DNA from: an uncultured Ruminiclostridium sp.
Lineage (GTDB): Bacteria; Bacillota; Clostridia; Oscillospirales; Ruminococcaceae
NCBI GenBank assembly: GCA_910579265.1
Contig: CAJTTE010000011.1
Location: 1 to 64,000, forward strand
Direction: 5' to 3'
Length of the DNA stretch: 64,000 nucleotides
Shown here: piece after piece, positions 8,622 through 19,200 of the stretch
How positions within the stretch are numbered: position 1 is the first letter of the stretch
Layout of the letters: each line of letters starts with the position of its first letter
Made by a program: the position numbers and the translations under genes
The notes under the pieces: model-generated
Database searches by the model: none
Seen by the model: only the letters and a program-made list of their open reading frames with translations
What the model was told of the DNA's origin: nothing

Positions 8622-9187
8622 CGGCAATCCCGAAGCCCGTTTCAGCGGTGTTATCCTTGGAAGCCCGTCAGGCGGCGGTTCAATCGGTTCGGTCTTTCGT
8701 GAAAACGGGGATCGGGACTTAGAAAAACGATTAAGTGTTTTTATCACTCGGCCCGAATCCCTACAGCTTTATTTCGAAACGGGAAGGCAATACGGGATAT
8801 GGAGCGGATAAGGATATTTCCGACGAAATCAAAAAGCTTTCATGCCGGCGGCCGGGGCGGAATCCCCTGATGCGGCTGCGGCGGTTTTATGCTGGGAAAT
8901 GGGACGAAGGGACCGTGATCATTAACGGTAATCCCGAAGCCCGTTTCAGCGGTGTTATCCTTGGAAGCCCGTCAGGCGGCGGTTCAATCGTTTCGGTCTT
9001 TCGTGAAAACGGGTATCGGGACTTAGAAAAACGATTAAGTGTTTTTATCACTCGGCCCGAATCCCTACAGCTTTGTTTCGAAACGGGAAGGCAATACGGG
9101 ATATGGAGCGGATAAGGATATTTCCGACGGAATCAAAAAGCTTTAATACCGGCGGCCGGGGCGGAATCCCTTAATGCGGCTGCGTCG
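8503..9187 (+). repeat. Tandem duplication T1 of the methyltransferase 3' end plus spacer
   Basis: The last ~120 bases of the RNA methyltransferase gene and ~190 bases of downstream sequence recur at about 8814-9117 (unit ~304-311 bp). A third partial copy (9118-9187) then diverges after TGCGGCTGCG. Copies 1 and 2 differ by a few substitutions and a six-base GGCTGC slip. The repeated open frames they create (8560-8811 and 8735-9115) are out of frame with the gene and are not called. Confidence 0.9.
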
Positions 9188-9388
9188 TAATCTTATCATG
9201 CGTTTTAATAAACGTATTTAACGGAAAAAGTCAAACCTTTATTGAAAAGCTTCGTGCAGTTTTATCTTAAAGATCGCCGATGGTTTTCATTTTATACACA
9301 TTGCTCGGAGCATACCCGAAAACAGTTTATGTTCAAGGCGGCTCATCGGGTGTTGTTTATCGAAAATTCTTGACAGGAGGATAAACGA

Positions 9389-11479
9389 TTGTCTGATTTA
9401 GTTATTCTGGAATCGCCATCCAAAGCGAAGACCGTACAGAAGTATCTCGGAAACAAGTATCATGTAGTAGCCTGTGCGGGGCATATACGCGATTTGCCAA
9501 AATCCAAGCTCGGCGTAGACGTAGATAACGATTTTACGCCGGTTTATGAAAACAAAAAGGATAAAGCCGCTCTTATAAAGGAGCTTAAGGGTTATGTAAA
9601 AAAGTCCGGTACCGTTTATCTTGCCACCGACCCTGACCGGGAGGGTGAAGCAATATCGTGGCATCTTGCCGCAGTATTGGGGCTGGACGGCACAAAGCCT
9701 ATACGCATCACATTTTCGGAAATTACAAAAAGCGGCGTAAAGGTAGGTATGGAAAACCCGAGAAGCCTTGATACCGATTTGATCAACGCACAGCAGGCAC
9801 GCCGTATTCTTGACAGAATAGTGGGTTACAAGCTGAGTCCATTCCTTTGGAAAAAAGTAAGGAGAGGGCTTTCCGCAGGACGTGTCCAGTCTGTGGCGGT
9901 AAAGCTTATCGTTGACCGTGAAAACGAGATCAAGGCTTTTATACCCAAGGAATACTGGAGCATTGACGGAAAAGCGGTTACGGACGGAAATAAAAAAGCT
10001 TTTCCCATAAAGTTATCGGAAATAGACGGAAAAAAAGCGGAGCTGAGCTGTAAAAAAGAGGCGGATGATATTCTGCATTATCTTGAGGATAAGGAGTTTA
10101 CAGTAGATAATATCAAGAAATCCACCAGAAAAAAACAGCCTTCTCCCCCGTTTACCACATCCACCCTACAGCAGGAGGCCAATCATCGTCTCAGCTTTAA
10201 TTCACGGCGCACCATGAAAACAGCGCAGGAATTATATGAAGGCGTTGAAATAGAAGGACAGGGAGCCGTGGGTCTTATAACTTATATGAGAACCGACAGC
10301 CTTCGCATCTCAGACGAGGCCAAGGCCGCCGCGGCAGCTCATATAAAAGAATGCTACGGAGAGGAATATCTTCCCGAAAAACCACGGGTGTATAAAACAA
10401 AAAACAATGCGCAGGACGCACATGAGGCTATACGCCCTTCTACCATAGATCTTACGCCACAGAAGCTGAAAAGCAGTCTGAGCTCGGATCAGTATAAGCT
10501 GTACAAGCTTATATGGGAGCGTTTTATAGCGAGCCAGATGGCTAACGCGCAGCTAAATACGGTGGCGGTTTCCGTTAAGGCGGGAAACTGCACCTTTAAG
10601 GCGAACGGATATACGGTCAAATTCGACGGCTTTACAAAGCTTTATACGGAGGCTTCGGAAAACGAAGAGGATACAGGCGGAGCGCTTCCCAGACTTACGG
10701 AGGGAGAGGTGCTCACCATTGAGGAAATAAACGGAAACCAGCATTTTACCCAGCCGCCGCCGAGATATAATGAAGCCAGTCTTATCAAGGCTCTGGAGGA
10801 AAACGGTATCGGGCGCCCATCCACATATGCGCCCACTATTTCCACGATATTGGACAGACATTATGTTGAATTCGAACAGAAGCAATTAAAGCCGACCCCG
10901 CTCGGGGAGACAATAACGGTTCTTCTTGAGGATCATTTTCAGCATATAGTCGACGTAAAATTTACGGCAAAGATGGAAAGCGATCTTGATAAGATAGAAG
11001 AAGGAAAAGAGGAATGGGTAGACGTACTGAAGGAATTTTATGCTGACTTCGCCAAGACGCTTACACAGGCGGAAAAGGATCTTGACGGAAAAAGAGTCAA
11101 GGTGCCCGACGAGCCCACGGATATAGCATGTGAACAGTGCGGCAAGCCTATGGTAATAAAAATCGGTCCCTACGGTAAATTTCTGGGCTGCTCGGGTTTT
11201 CCGGAGTGTAAAAATACAAAACGGATAGTCAACGAAACAGGCGGATTCTGCCCTAAATGCGGGGGAAGAATGCTGGCTAAGAAATCCAAGAAGGGAAAGC
11301 CCTTTTTCGGATGTGAGAACTATAAGGAATGTAATTATATGACATGGGATACTCCCATACCGCAGGTTTGCCCGAAATGCGGAAAAAGCTTGTTCAAAAA
11401 ACCGGGCAAGAAGGGAAAAATATACTGCGCCGCCGAAGGATGCGGATATGAGCGGGAATCAGACGAAGAAAATGCCTGA
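9389..11479 (+). CDS. topA: DNA topoisomerase I (type IA)
   Basis: A 696-residue enzyme that relaxes negative supercoils by single-strand passage. The Toprim domain starts at residue 1 (LVILESPSKAKTVQKYLG; LATDPDREGEAISWHLA with the acidic metal-binding motif). The active-site tyrosine is Y299 in GLITYMRTDSLRIS. IRPSTIDLTPQKLK and GIGRPSTYAPTISTI are conserved. Three C-terminal tetracysteine zinc ribbons follow (CEQCG...CSGFPEC, CPKCGG...CENYKEC, CPKCGKS...C). The start is TTG at 9389, eight bases after GGAGG; no ATG or GTG fits better. It is followed by trmFO, a classic Firmicutes pair. Confidence 0.96.
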   Translation: MSDLVILESPSKAKTVQKYLGNKYHVVACAGHIRDLPKSKLGVDVDNDFTPVYENKKDKAALIKELKGYVKKSGTVYLATDPDREGEAISWHLAAVLGLDGTKPIRITFSEITKSGVKVGMENPRSLDTDLINAQQARRILDRIVGYKLSPFLWKKVRRGLSAGRVQSVAVKLIVDRENEIKAFIPKEYWSIDGKAVTDGNKKAFPIKLSEIDGKKAELSCKKEADDILHYLEDKEFTVDNIKKSTRKKQPSPPFTTSTLQQEANHRLSFNSRRTMKTAQELYEGVEIEGQGAVGLITYMRTDSLRISDEAKAAAAAHIKECYGEEYLPEKPRVYKTKNNAQDAHEAIRPSTIDLTPQKLKSSLSSDQYKLYKLIWERFIASQMANAQLNTVAVSVKAGNCTFKANGYTVKFDGFTKLYTEASENEEDTGGALPRLTEGEVLTIEEINGNQHFTQPPPRYNEASLIKALEENGIGRPSTYAPTISTILDRHYVEFEQKQLKPTPLGETITVLLEDHFQHIVDVKFTAKMESDLDKIEEGKEEWVDVLKEFYADFAKTLTQAEKDLDGKRVKVPDEPTDIACEQCGKPMVIKIGPYGKFLGCSGFPECKNTKRIVNETGGFCPKCGGRMLAKKSKKGKPFFGCENYKECNYMTWDTPIPQVCPKCGKSLFKKPGKKGKIYCAAEGCGYERESDEENA

Positions 11480-11639
11480 AAGATAACCCGAACGGAACAA
11501 TGCGGATCATAAATGACCGTACAATATTATTGCAGCTTGCCAAAATATCTGCCATAGAGATTTTCATGATAACGAGGAAATTTTTATACTTTATTTAGTG
11601 AGCCTGTTGTGACTAAACAGAATTGGAGATATCTACAGA

Positions 11640-12977
11640 ATGAACGAAGTAACTGTTATCGGCGGAGGACTGGCAGGCTGCGAAGCGGCTTGGGCATTGG
11701 CGGAAAAAGGTCTGAATGTAAGGCTTACCGAAATGAAGCCGAAAAAATTTACCCCGGCTCATCATTATAAGGGACTGGCGGAGCTGGTATGTTCGAATTC
11801 GCTTAAGGCCGTCAGAACCGGAAGCGCATGCGGTATGCTTAAGGCGGAAATGAGAATGCTGGGTTCGCTTATATTGCAGGCGGCGGATCATGCCGCCGTA
11901 CCTGCGGGAGGGGCTTTGGCAGTAAACAGGGAAAAATTTTCCGATTTTATTACGGATAAGATATACGAGCATCCTAAAATAACTTTGGTTTGCGAGGAGG
12001 CAACCGAGTTTCCCAAAAAAAATACGATAATTGCCACAGGTCCTCTTACCGCCGGAAAAATAGCGGCTGCGATAGAAAAGCAATGCGGCAGCCCCTTAAG
12101 CTTTTATGATGCGGCAGCGCCTATAGTTACCGCAGACAGTATAGATATGGGCAAGGCGTTTTTCGCCACCAGATATGATAAGGGAGATGCCGATTATATA
12201 AATTGTCCTATGAATAAAGAACAATATGAAAAATTTTACGACGCTCTCATAAAGGCGGAGACGGTTCCCCTCAAGGAATTTGAAGCGTGTATAGGCAAGG
12301 AGGGGACGAATAATGAAGGAAAGTGTGAAAAAATCCCGGTTTACGAGGGCTGTATGCCTGTTGAAGTGTTGGCAAAGAGAGGGGCGGAGAGCGTTCGCTA
12401 CGGATGTATGAAGCCCGTGGGTCTGATAGACCCAAATACCGGTCACAGGCCCTGGGCGGCCGTTCAGCTCAGAAAGGAAAATCTTGAGGGAAGCTCATAT
12501 AATCTGGTGGGATTTCAGACAAATCTCAGATTCCCCGAACAGCAGCGCGTATTCCGTATGATACCCGGACTTGAAAACGCCGAATTTATAAGATACGGTG
12601 TGATGCACAGAAATACTTTTTTAAACAGCCCCAAGCTTCTGGACGACCGTTTTATGCTGAAAAACAGCGATAATATTTTTTTCGCCGGACAGATGACCGG
12701 GGTCGAAGGATATGTGGAAAGCGCTATGAGCGGAATCATAGCCGGGCAGAGTATGGCAAGAAGACTAAGAGGAGAAGAAAAAATCCATCTTCCTCTGACC
12801 TCCATGTGCGGCGCCCTTTGCAGATATATAAGGACGGAAAACGATAACTTTCAGCCAATGGGCGCAAATATGGGCATACTCCCGCCCTTGGAAAATGAAA
12901 TACGCAATAAGCAGGAAAGATATGAGCGTATGGCCGAAAGAGGCTTAAGGGAGCTCGAAGAGACACTGAACAAATAA
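11640..12977 (+). CDS. trmFO: tRNA (uracil-5)-methyltransferase TrmFO, folate/FAD-dependent
   Basis: A 445-residue flavoprotein that makes T54 in the tRNA T loop using methylene-tetrahydrofolate. The dinucleotide-binding motif IGGGLAGCEAAWALAE is at residues 7-22. Family motifs include EMKPKKFTPAHH, LAELVCSNSLKAV, and the C-terminal FFAGQMTGVEGYVESAMSG. TrmFO's conserved cysteines are present (LVCSNS; GCMPVE). The length is typical. It starts 160 bases after topA, continuing the conserved topA-trmFO order. Confidence 0.96.
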   Translation: MNEVTVIGGGLAGCEAAWALAEKGLNVRLTEMKPKKFTPAHHYKGLAELVCSNSLKAVRTGSACGMLKAEMRMLGSLILQAADHAAVPAGGALAVNREKFSDFITDKIYEHPKITLVCEEATEFPKKNTIIATGPLTAGKIAAAIEKQCGSPLSFYDAAAPIVTADSIDMGKAFFATRYDKGDADYINCPMNKEQYEKFYDALIKAETVPLKEFEACIGKEGTNNEGKCEKIPVYEGCMPVEVLAKRGAESVRYGCMKPVGLIDPNTGHRPWAAVQLRKENLEGSSYNLVGFQTNLRFPEQQRVFRMIPGLENAEFIRYGVMHRNTFLNSPKLLDDRFMLKNSDNIFFAGQMTGVEGYVESAMSGIIAGQSMARRLRGEEKIHLPLTSMCGALCRYIRTENDNFQPMGANMGILPPLENEIRNKQERYERMAERGLRELEETLNK

Positions 12978-13330
12978 TCAGCTCCGGAAATAACGGCGCC
13001 GGATCGAAGCAATAGGCTCGTAACGTCAATCGGAATTATGCAGGACGGATCGAAGCAGGCAGCTTAAAGCGGCTTTGTCAGTCTGTGACGTAAGGGAGCA
13101 TTCGTTTAAGAGAGCGGTTTTTTTGACGGAACGGTTTTGTAAGCGTTTTTGCCGCCGCTGACTTACGGACGAGAAACCGGATTTTTTCGAGATGCGCCGT
13201 TAAGAAGGAGAGGATCGGGATACTTAACTGATATTGAGTTTCGGTTAATAAATACACGGATCAAAATATACATACGGCTTGAGACGCTCTTACGGTGAAT
13301 AAGGCAAGCGGCTCGGAAAGGAAAGGATAT
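12978..13330. other. Intergenic gap before plsX
   Basis: No gene, repeat or clear hairpin is seen. rpmF and yceD, often upstream of plsX in Firmicutes, are not present here. Confidence 0.4.
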
Positions 13331-14344
13331 ATGTCGAAAATAAGGGTAGCCATGGACGCATTCGGAGGAGACAATGCTCCGGATGAGGTTATCAAGGGAG
13401 CGGCGCAGGCGGTAAAGGCTTACGGTGTTGAAATAATCCTCTGCGGCGACGAGACCGTGATCGGGGAGAGGATCAAGGCGCTGGGAGTTCCCGTACAAGG
13501 TATTTCCGTTAAGGACGCAGACGGCGTAATACATGTTGAGGACAATCCTACCGACATCAGAAAAAGCAAGCTGAATTCATCTATGGGAATGGCTTTTCAG
13601 ATGGTAAAAAACGGTGAAGCTGACGCTTTTATAAGCGGAGGAAGCACCGCCGCCCTTGTTGTGGGCGGGACTACGCTTATCGGAAGAATAAAGGGGATAA
13701 AGAGGCCTTCACTCGCACCCATAATACCATCGGTAAATCAAAGCTACATACTGCTGGACGGCGGGGCAAACGTGGAGTGCAGAGCGGAAATGCTTCAGCA
13801 GTTCGCAGTTATGGGGAGCGTTTATATGGATAAGATAATGAATGTTCAGAGCCCTCGCGTAGGGCTGCTTAACGTGGGCGCCGAGGAGGAAAAGGGCCGG
13901 GAGCTTGAATTGGAGGCTCACAGGCTTCTTAAAGACGCTCTCGTAAATTTTACGGGCAATATCGAGGGGAGAGAAGCGGCTCTCGGCGGCTGCGACGTGC
14001 TTGTTACGGACGGATTTACCGGCAACATTTATCTTAAAACGGTGGAGGGAATGGGGAAATTCATGAAGCTCTCGCTGAAGCAGCTTTTCTTTAAAAATAT
14101 CGGAACTAAGATCGGCGCAGCTTTTACCATGAAAGGCATAAAAGACCTTTCCAGAAAAATGGATTACCGCGAAACAGGAGGCTCGCCTCTTCTGGGTACT
14201 TCGAAACCCGTTATAAAGGCGCATGGCAGCAGTGACGCCACCGCATTTAAAAATGCGGTAAGGCAGGCTAAGGAGTTTATAGAAAATAATGTTATAGAGG
14301 AAATCACTCAGGTCCTTGATGCCCTTAAATCAGAGGCGCGGTAA
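13331..14344 (+). CDS. plsX: Phosphate acyltransferase PlsX
   Basis: A 337-residue enzyme that converts acyl-ACP to acyl-phosphate for phospholipid synthesis. Family motifs are IRVAMDAFGGDNAPDEV at the N-terminus, FISGGSTAALVVGG, LLDGGANVEC, VLVTDGFTGNIYLKTVEG and GGSPLLGTSKPVIKAHG. The ATG at 13331 follows GGAAAGGAAAGG; an upstream GTG at 13295 adds 12 residues not typical of PlsX. acpP usually follows plsX, but here a family E repeat element occupies the plsX-rnc gap. Confidence 0.96.
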   Translation: MSKIRVAMDAFGGDNAPDEVIKGAAQAVKAYGVEIILCGDETVIGERIKALGVPVQGISVKDADGVIHVEDNPTDIRKSKLNSSMGMAFQMVKNGEADAFISGGSTAALVVGGTTLIGRIKGIKRPSLAPIIPSVNQSYILLDGGANVECRAEMLQQFAVMGSVYMDKIMNVQSPRVGLLNVGAEEEKGRELELEAHRLLKDALVNFTGNIEGREAALGGCDVLVTDGFTGNIYLKTVEGMGKFMKLSLKQLFFKNIGTKIGAAFTMKGIKDLSRKMDYRETGGSPLLGTSKPVIKAHGSSDATAFKNAVRQAKEFIENNVIEEITQVLDALKSEAR

Positions 14345-14358
14345 GTATCGGAGTTTTT

Positions 14359-14519
14359 GAGCCTGTTCAGTATCTCGGAGTATGTAGATCGCGCAGCAGC
14401 TTTTGCGTATTTCGAGGCGATCTTTCACAGACGTGCTTGATGTACATCAGGAAAAATCAACATAGAAATATGCAAAAGCTGCAAGCAAGATGAATGCTTA
14501 GAGATGCAAACGGGCTCTT
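14359..14519. repeat. Family E inverted-repeat element, copy E1
   Basis: It begins GAGCCTGTTCAG and ends GGGCTCTTA. The centre is the palindrome-like CTTGATGTACATCAGG. It is about 160 bp, non-coding, and sits between plsX and rnc. It matches copies at 29106-29269 and 44941-45100. Confidence 0.8.
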
Positions 14520-14587
14520 ACAATACGCATTATTTAAATAGGGTTTTACGATCGGTTTTAAGGCGCTTATGAAAGGACAAATTACAG

Positions 14588-15268
14588 ATGACCGGATTTG
14601 AAGAGCGGATAGGGTACGAATTTAAAAATCCTGCTTTACTGAGGGAGGCTCTGACGCATTCCTCCTTTGTAAACGGAAAAAATCATAACAGCAACGAGAG
14701 ACTTGAATTTCTGGGGGACAGCGTTCTGTCGGTAGTCGTATCGGAATATCTTTTCGAAAATTTACGCGATAAACCAGAGGGTCAGCTCACTAAGCTAAGG
14801 GCAAGCATCGTATGTGAGCATGCGTTATTTCCTTTTGCCGAAAAAATTGGACTGGGTGAAGCGATATACCTGGGCAAGGGAGAGGAAAATACCGGAGGCA
14901 GGCATAGGCGTTCTATTCTCGCGGATGCGTTTGAAGCTCTTATTGCGGCTATTTATCTTGACGGAGGACTTGAAGCGGCAAGAAAATTCATTATTCCTTT
15001 CATTCCTTCCCTTGAGATCCTCAGAAGCGGCAAGCTGCTTATCGGGGATTATAAGACCATATTGCAGGAAATAATACAACAGAATCCCGAAGAAAAGGTA
15101 GTATATGAGATGGCGGGAGAAAGCGGGGCGGCTCACAGCCGCATATTTACCGCCAATGTCCTTTTAAACGATCAGATCATAGGAACGGGATCGGGAGGCA
15201 GTAAAAAGGAAGCCGAACAGAACGCCGCCAAAGAGGCGATAAAGCTTATGGGTTATGAAACAAACTAA
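14588..15268 (+). CDS. rnc: Ribonuclease III
   Basis: A 226-residue double-stranded RNA endonuclease that matures rRNA and controls mRNAs. The catalytic domain has HSSF at 24-27 and the RNase III signature NERLEFLGD at 36-44. DAFEALIAAIYLDGG (about 116-130) supplies the second acidic cluster. A C-terminal dsRNA-binding domain runs from about 155 to 222, ending GSGGSKKEAEQNAAKEAI. The start at 14588 follows AAAGGAC. Its stop overlaps the next gene by 14 bases. Confidence 0.96.
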   Translation: MTGFEERIGYEFKNPALLREALTHSSFVNGKNHNSNERLEFLGDSVLSVVVSEYLFENLRDKPEGQLTKLRASIVCEHALFPFAEKIGLGEAIYLGKGEENTGGRHRRSILADAFEALIAAIYLDGGLEAARKFIIPFIPSLEILRSGKLLIGDYKTILQEIIQQNPEEKVVYEMAGESGAAHSRIFTANVLLNDQIIGTGSGGSKKEAEQNAAKEAIKLMGYETN

Positions 15269-16256
15269 TCTTTCTATATTTATTCCGCATAAGGGTTGTC
15301 CGAACACCTGTTCCTTCTGTAATCAGAGATATATAAGCGGCAGCGAAAAGGCTCCCTCGGCTCAGGAGGTAAGGTCGGTACTTGCATCTCAGGTAAGCTT
15401 TCTGGAGCTCAATCATATGAAGGCGGAAATAGCCTTTTTCGGAGGAAGTTTTACAGCGGTCGACAGCGATTACCGGCGGGAGCTCCTGTATGCCGCATCG
15501 GAGTATGTAAGAGAATTTCCGGAGGTTTATTCCGGCATACGCTGTTCCACACGTCCCGACTGCATAAACGCGTCGGTGATGGAGGAGCTGTGTTTTTACG
15601 GCGTCACGGCGGTGGAGCTGGGGGCGCAGAGCATGAACGATACGGTGCTTAAGGCTAACCTCAGAGGACATACCGCCGATGATGTCAGAAAAGCGGCAGT
15701 AATGATCAAAGAATACGGGGTTCAGCTTGGACTACAGATGATGACGGGACTATATATGGACAAGCCCGAGTATTGCATCGATACGGCACGCGAATTCAGT
15801 ATGCTCGGAGCAGATACGGTAAGGATATATCCGACGGTTATATTAAAAGGAACAATGCTGGATATGCTGAGAGAAAGAGGCGTTTATCAGAGTTTTTCTT
15901 TTGATGAGACCGTAGAGCTTTGCGCAGATCTTCTTCAATTTTTTGATGAGGAAGAAATACCCGTTATAAGGCTTGGGCTTCATGCATCGGAGAATGTCCA
16001 ACGGCAGATGACGGGAGGAGTTTATCATCCCGCGTTAGGGGAAATAGTAAAAAGCCGGATAATGCTGAGAAAAATGACCGAGAAAATGAAAGAAACCGGA
16101 GGCAGCCGTTTTATCGTTTATACCGACAGAAGAAATATCAGTCTCGTAACGGGACACGGAGGGTCAAACAGAGCGCTGCTTTTAAAAAAGGGTATAACTT
16201 TTAAAATAAAAGAGGAAGAGAATACTTTACTCAGAATAGAAGAAATCAAGAGGTAA
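15255..16256 (+). CDS. Radical SAM protein of the Elp3/YhcC-like group
   Basis: A 333-residue radical SAM enzyme. The [4Fe-4S] motif is C15-X3-C19-X2-C22 in HKGCPNTCSFCNQ. FFGGSFTAVD and a barrel-like core with MMTGLYMDKPE follow. It resembles the radical SAM part of Elp3 (COG1243) but lacks the acetyltransferase domain. Genes of this type commonly sit between rnc and smc in Clostridia. The reaction is unknown; a tRNA-modifying role is an inference from relatives. The start overlaps the rnc stop and the stop is 3 bases before smc, so the three are co-translated. Confidence 0.85.
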   Translation: MKQTNLSIFIPHKGCPNTCSFCNQRYISGSEKAPSAQEVRSVLASQVSFLELNHMKAEIAFFGGSFTAVDSDYRRELLYAASEYVREFPEVYSGIRCSTRPDCINASVMEELCFYGVTAVELGAQSMNDTVLKANLRGHTADDVRKAAVMIKEYGVQLGLQMMTGLYMDKPEYCIDTAREFSMLGADTVRIYPTVILKGTMLDMLRERGVYQSFSFDETVELCADLLQFFDEEEIPVIRLGLHASENVQRQMTGGVYHPALGEIVKSRIMLRKMTEKMKETGGSRFIVYTDRRNISLVTGHGGSNRALLLKKGITFKIKEEENTLLRIEEIKR

Positions 16257-16259
16257 TCA

Positions 16260-19200
16260 ATGTTTTTTAAGTCAATGGAAATTCAGGGCTTCAAGTCGTT
16301 TGCGGATAAGACGGTACTGAATTTTGACAGGAAAATGACCGCTGTCGTAGGGAGCAACGGCAACGGGAAGAGCAATATCAGCGACGCCCTGCGCTGGGTA
16401 ATGGGCGAACAGGGAACAAAGATCCTCCGCGGAGATAAAATGGAGGATGTGATTTTTCACGGAACGGTATCGAGAAAACCGATGGGATACGCCAAAGTGG
16501 CCCTTGTTATAGATAACGGCGACCGTACTCTCACAACGGACAGCGACGAGGTGACTATTGCGCGAAAACTGTACAGGACGGGAGAAAGCGAATACCTTAT
16601 AAACGACAAAAAGTGTCGGCTTAAGGATATACAGGAGCTTCTTATGGGAACAGGTCTCGGCCGCGACGGATATTCCGTTATCGGGCAGGGAAGGGTAAGC
16701 GAGATAATCAACAGCAAGGTCAATCAGCGCCGTGAGCTTTTTGAAGAAGCGGCGGGAGTGTCACGCTTTTTGCACAGAAAGCAGGAGGCGGAGCGGGATC
16801 TTGAACGCGCCAACGATAACATAATGCGTTTAAAGGATATAGAGGCGGAGCTTTCGGGGCGGCTTCCCATACTGGAGAGACAGTCGGAAAAAGCCAGGCA
16901 GGCTACGGCGCTTATGGAAAAGGAGAAAACCCTGGATATAGGCATAAGTGTGTGGGATATCGAAAGGATCGGCAGGGAGCTCATTGACACTGACGACAGG
17001 ATCCTTGCAAACCAGGGACAGTGCGAGCACTTTCAAAGGGAGATCGGAGAGCTTGAGGGCGAGAATGAAGAGATCGCGGAAAAGAAAATAAATCTGTCGG
17101 CAAAACAGGAAGAGCTTCGCCGCAAGGGTGATATGGCAAAAGATGAGCTGGCTGCCGCAGACCGTGAAAAGGCTGTTCTCGAAAACGAAATACTTCATTG
17201 CACAGAAAAGATAAAGCAGACGCAGCAGAGAATAAAGGAAGGAGAGAAGGGAGCGGAGGAGCTTCAAAGGCAGGCGGAGCGTCTTAATTGCGAAACGGAA
17301 GAAAAGAAGAGGCTTCTCGCAGAGAACGACGTAAAAGCCAGAGAACTGGGAGCAGGGCTTTCGGCTATGTCAGGTGAAAGCGACCGGCTTGACAACGAAT
17401 ACCGGGAGCTTGAAAGGCAGCAGGGCAAGCTTCTGGCTCAAAAAACGGAGCTTAATTTAAGAATCAAATCGGCGCAGCAGAATACGGAGGATATTCAAGG
17501 GCGGCTTGACATATCAAATCAAAATTACACGAGCAATGAGGAAAAGTTAAAGGAATACCGGAAAAAAAGACATGAACTCAGTCAAAGGCTCGAGGAAAAC
17601 CGCGAAAAGAAATCCGAGGCGGAAAACAAGCTTAACGGCTACACAAAACTGTTTGAAGCAAAAAATACCAGACTTAAGGCACAACAGGAGCAGTTTGAAC
17701 AGCTTCGCCGCGAGTATGAGCAGAGTAAATCAAGACTTGACGTTCTGTCCGATGTTGAAAGGAACATGGCCGGATACGCCTCCAGCGTAAAATCCGTCGT
17801 AACCGCTTCAAGACAGGGTAAGATAAGCGGAGTCACAGGCACCGTTGCGGATATAATAAAGGTGGACAAGCGTTTTGCCGTTGCCGTTGAAACAGCTTTA
17901 GGCGCGGCTCTTCAGAATGTCATCGTAAATAACGAGGAAACGGCAAAGCGCTGTATAAGATATTTAAAGGAGACAGGAGGCGGTAGAGCAACCTTTCTTC
18001 CACTTACGTCCATAAGGGGTAGCCTTCTCAATATTCCCGGGATCGACGACGAGGAGGGTTTTGAGGGGATCGCCAGCGAGCTGGTACAATGCGACGCGCA
18101 GTACAAGGACATAGTGCGCTTTATCCTGGGACGCTGCGCTATTATTGAGGATATAGACACGGCTACGGTCATAGCCAAGAAAAACGGTTATAAATTTAAA
18201 ATCGTTACTCTTGACGGGCAGGTCATAAACGCGGGCGGCTCCTTTACCGGAGGTTCCGTCAGCAGATCTGCGGGCATTATCACCAGAAATCAGGAGATAG
18301 AGGCATTAAAGGAAAAAACCGCACGCCTTTCCGAGAAAATGAAATCCGATGAAGGGGAGCTTTCTCAGCTTCGTGAGGAGACGGGAAAAATGTCCATAGA
18401 AATGGAGGGGTTTCGGGAACAGCTTGCCGAATGCGCCAAGGAGGAAGCGGGCATCACCGCGGAAATCGGCGGCGTGAAGGATATGACACAGCAGTATGAG
18501 CAGCAGCAGGAAAACGCCGAGGAGCTTATGGAGCGCAGCAGATCCGACCTTAAGAAATGCGGCGATATAATTTCACAATGCAGCGTTGAGCTTGGTATCT
18601 GTGAAGAAAAGATAGAAAAGCTTTCGGCGGAGATAGAGAAAGCGGACGTAGATATTCAAAAAAGGCTCGAGGAGAAGAACCGACTCGGCGAGGAGATAAC
18701 GGCCCTCGGGATGGAAGGCCTTTCACTTAAAAAGGATATAGAACGTATCTCAGAGCAGGAACGGTCGGTACGGGAAAGTCTGGCTCAGCTCGAGAAGGGC
18801 AGCGGCGAGCTAATCCATGAAATTGAAGGACAAAAGCTCAGAATAGAGGAGCTTAAAAAAGAAATCGTTGAAAAGGAGCGCCGGGCTCAAAGCATAAAGG
18901 AGGATTTTGAAGGCGGAAGTGATCAGTCGGAGAAGATAATATCACAGATCAATGAGCTGGAAAAGCGCGCCGCGGAAATAAACAAGGAGATCCGCGAGAA
19001 GATCGAGGCTAAGGAAAAGTTTTCAAATGCTCTGGCCGTTGACAGAGAGAAAAAAATCATATCCGAAAGAGAAAGCGAAAGAATAAAATCATCGCTCTGG
19101 GAGCGGTATGAGCTTGCCCCCAGCGAAGCGGCAAAGACCGCGGAAAAGCCCGATGATATCAATTCGGCCAGAGGACGGCTCGCAGAACTGCGTCGGCAGA

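Noticed and set aside
8560..9115. Two overlapping repeated frames that look like a duplicated gene
   Set aside because: They arise from the tandem duplication of the methyltransferase end in another frame.
14344..14588. acpP between plsX and rnc
   Set aside because: No DSL-containing frame is present; the gap holds repeat E1.
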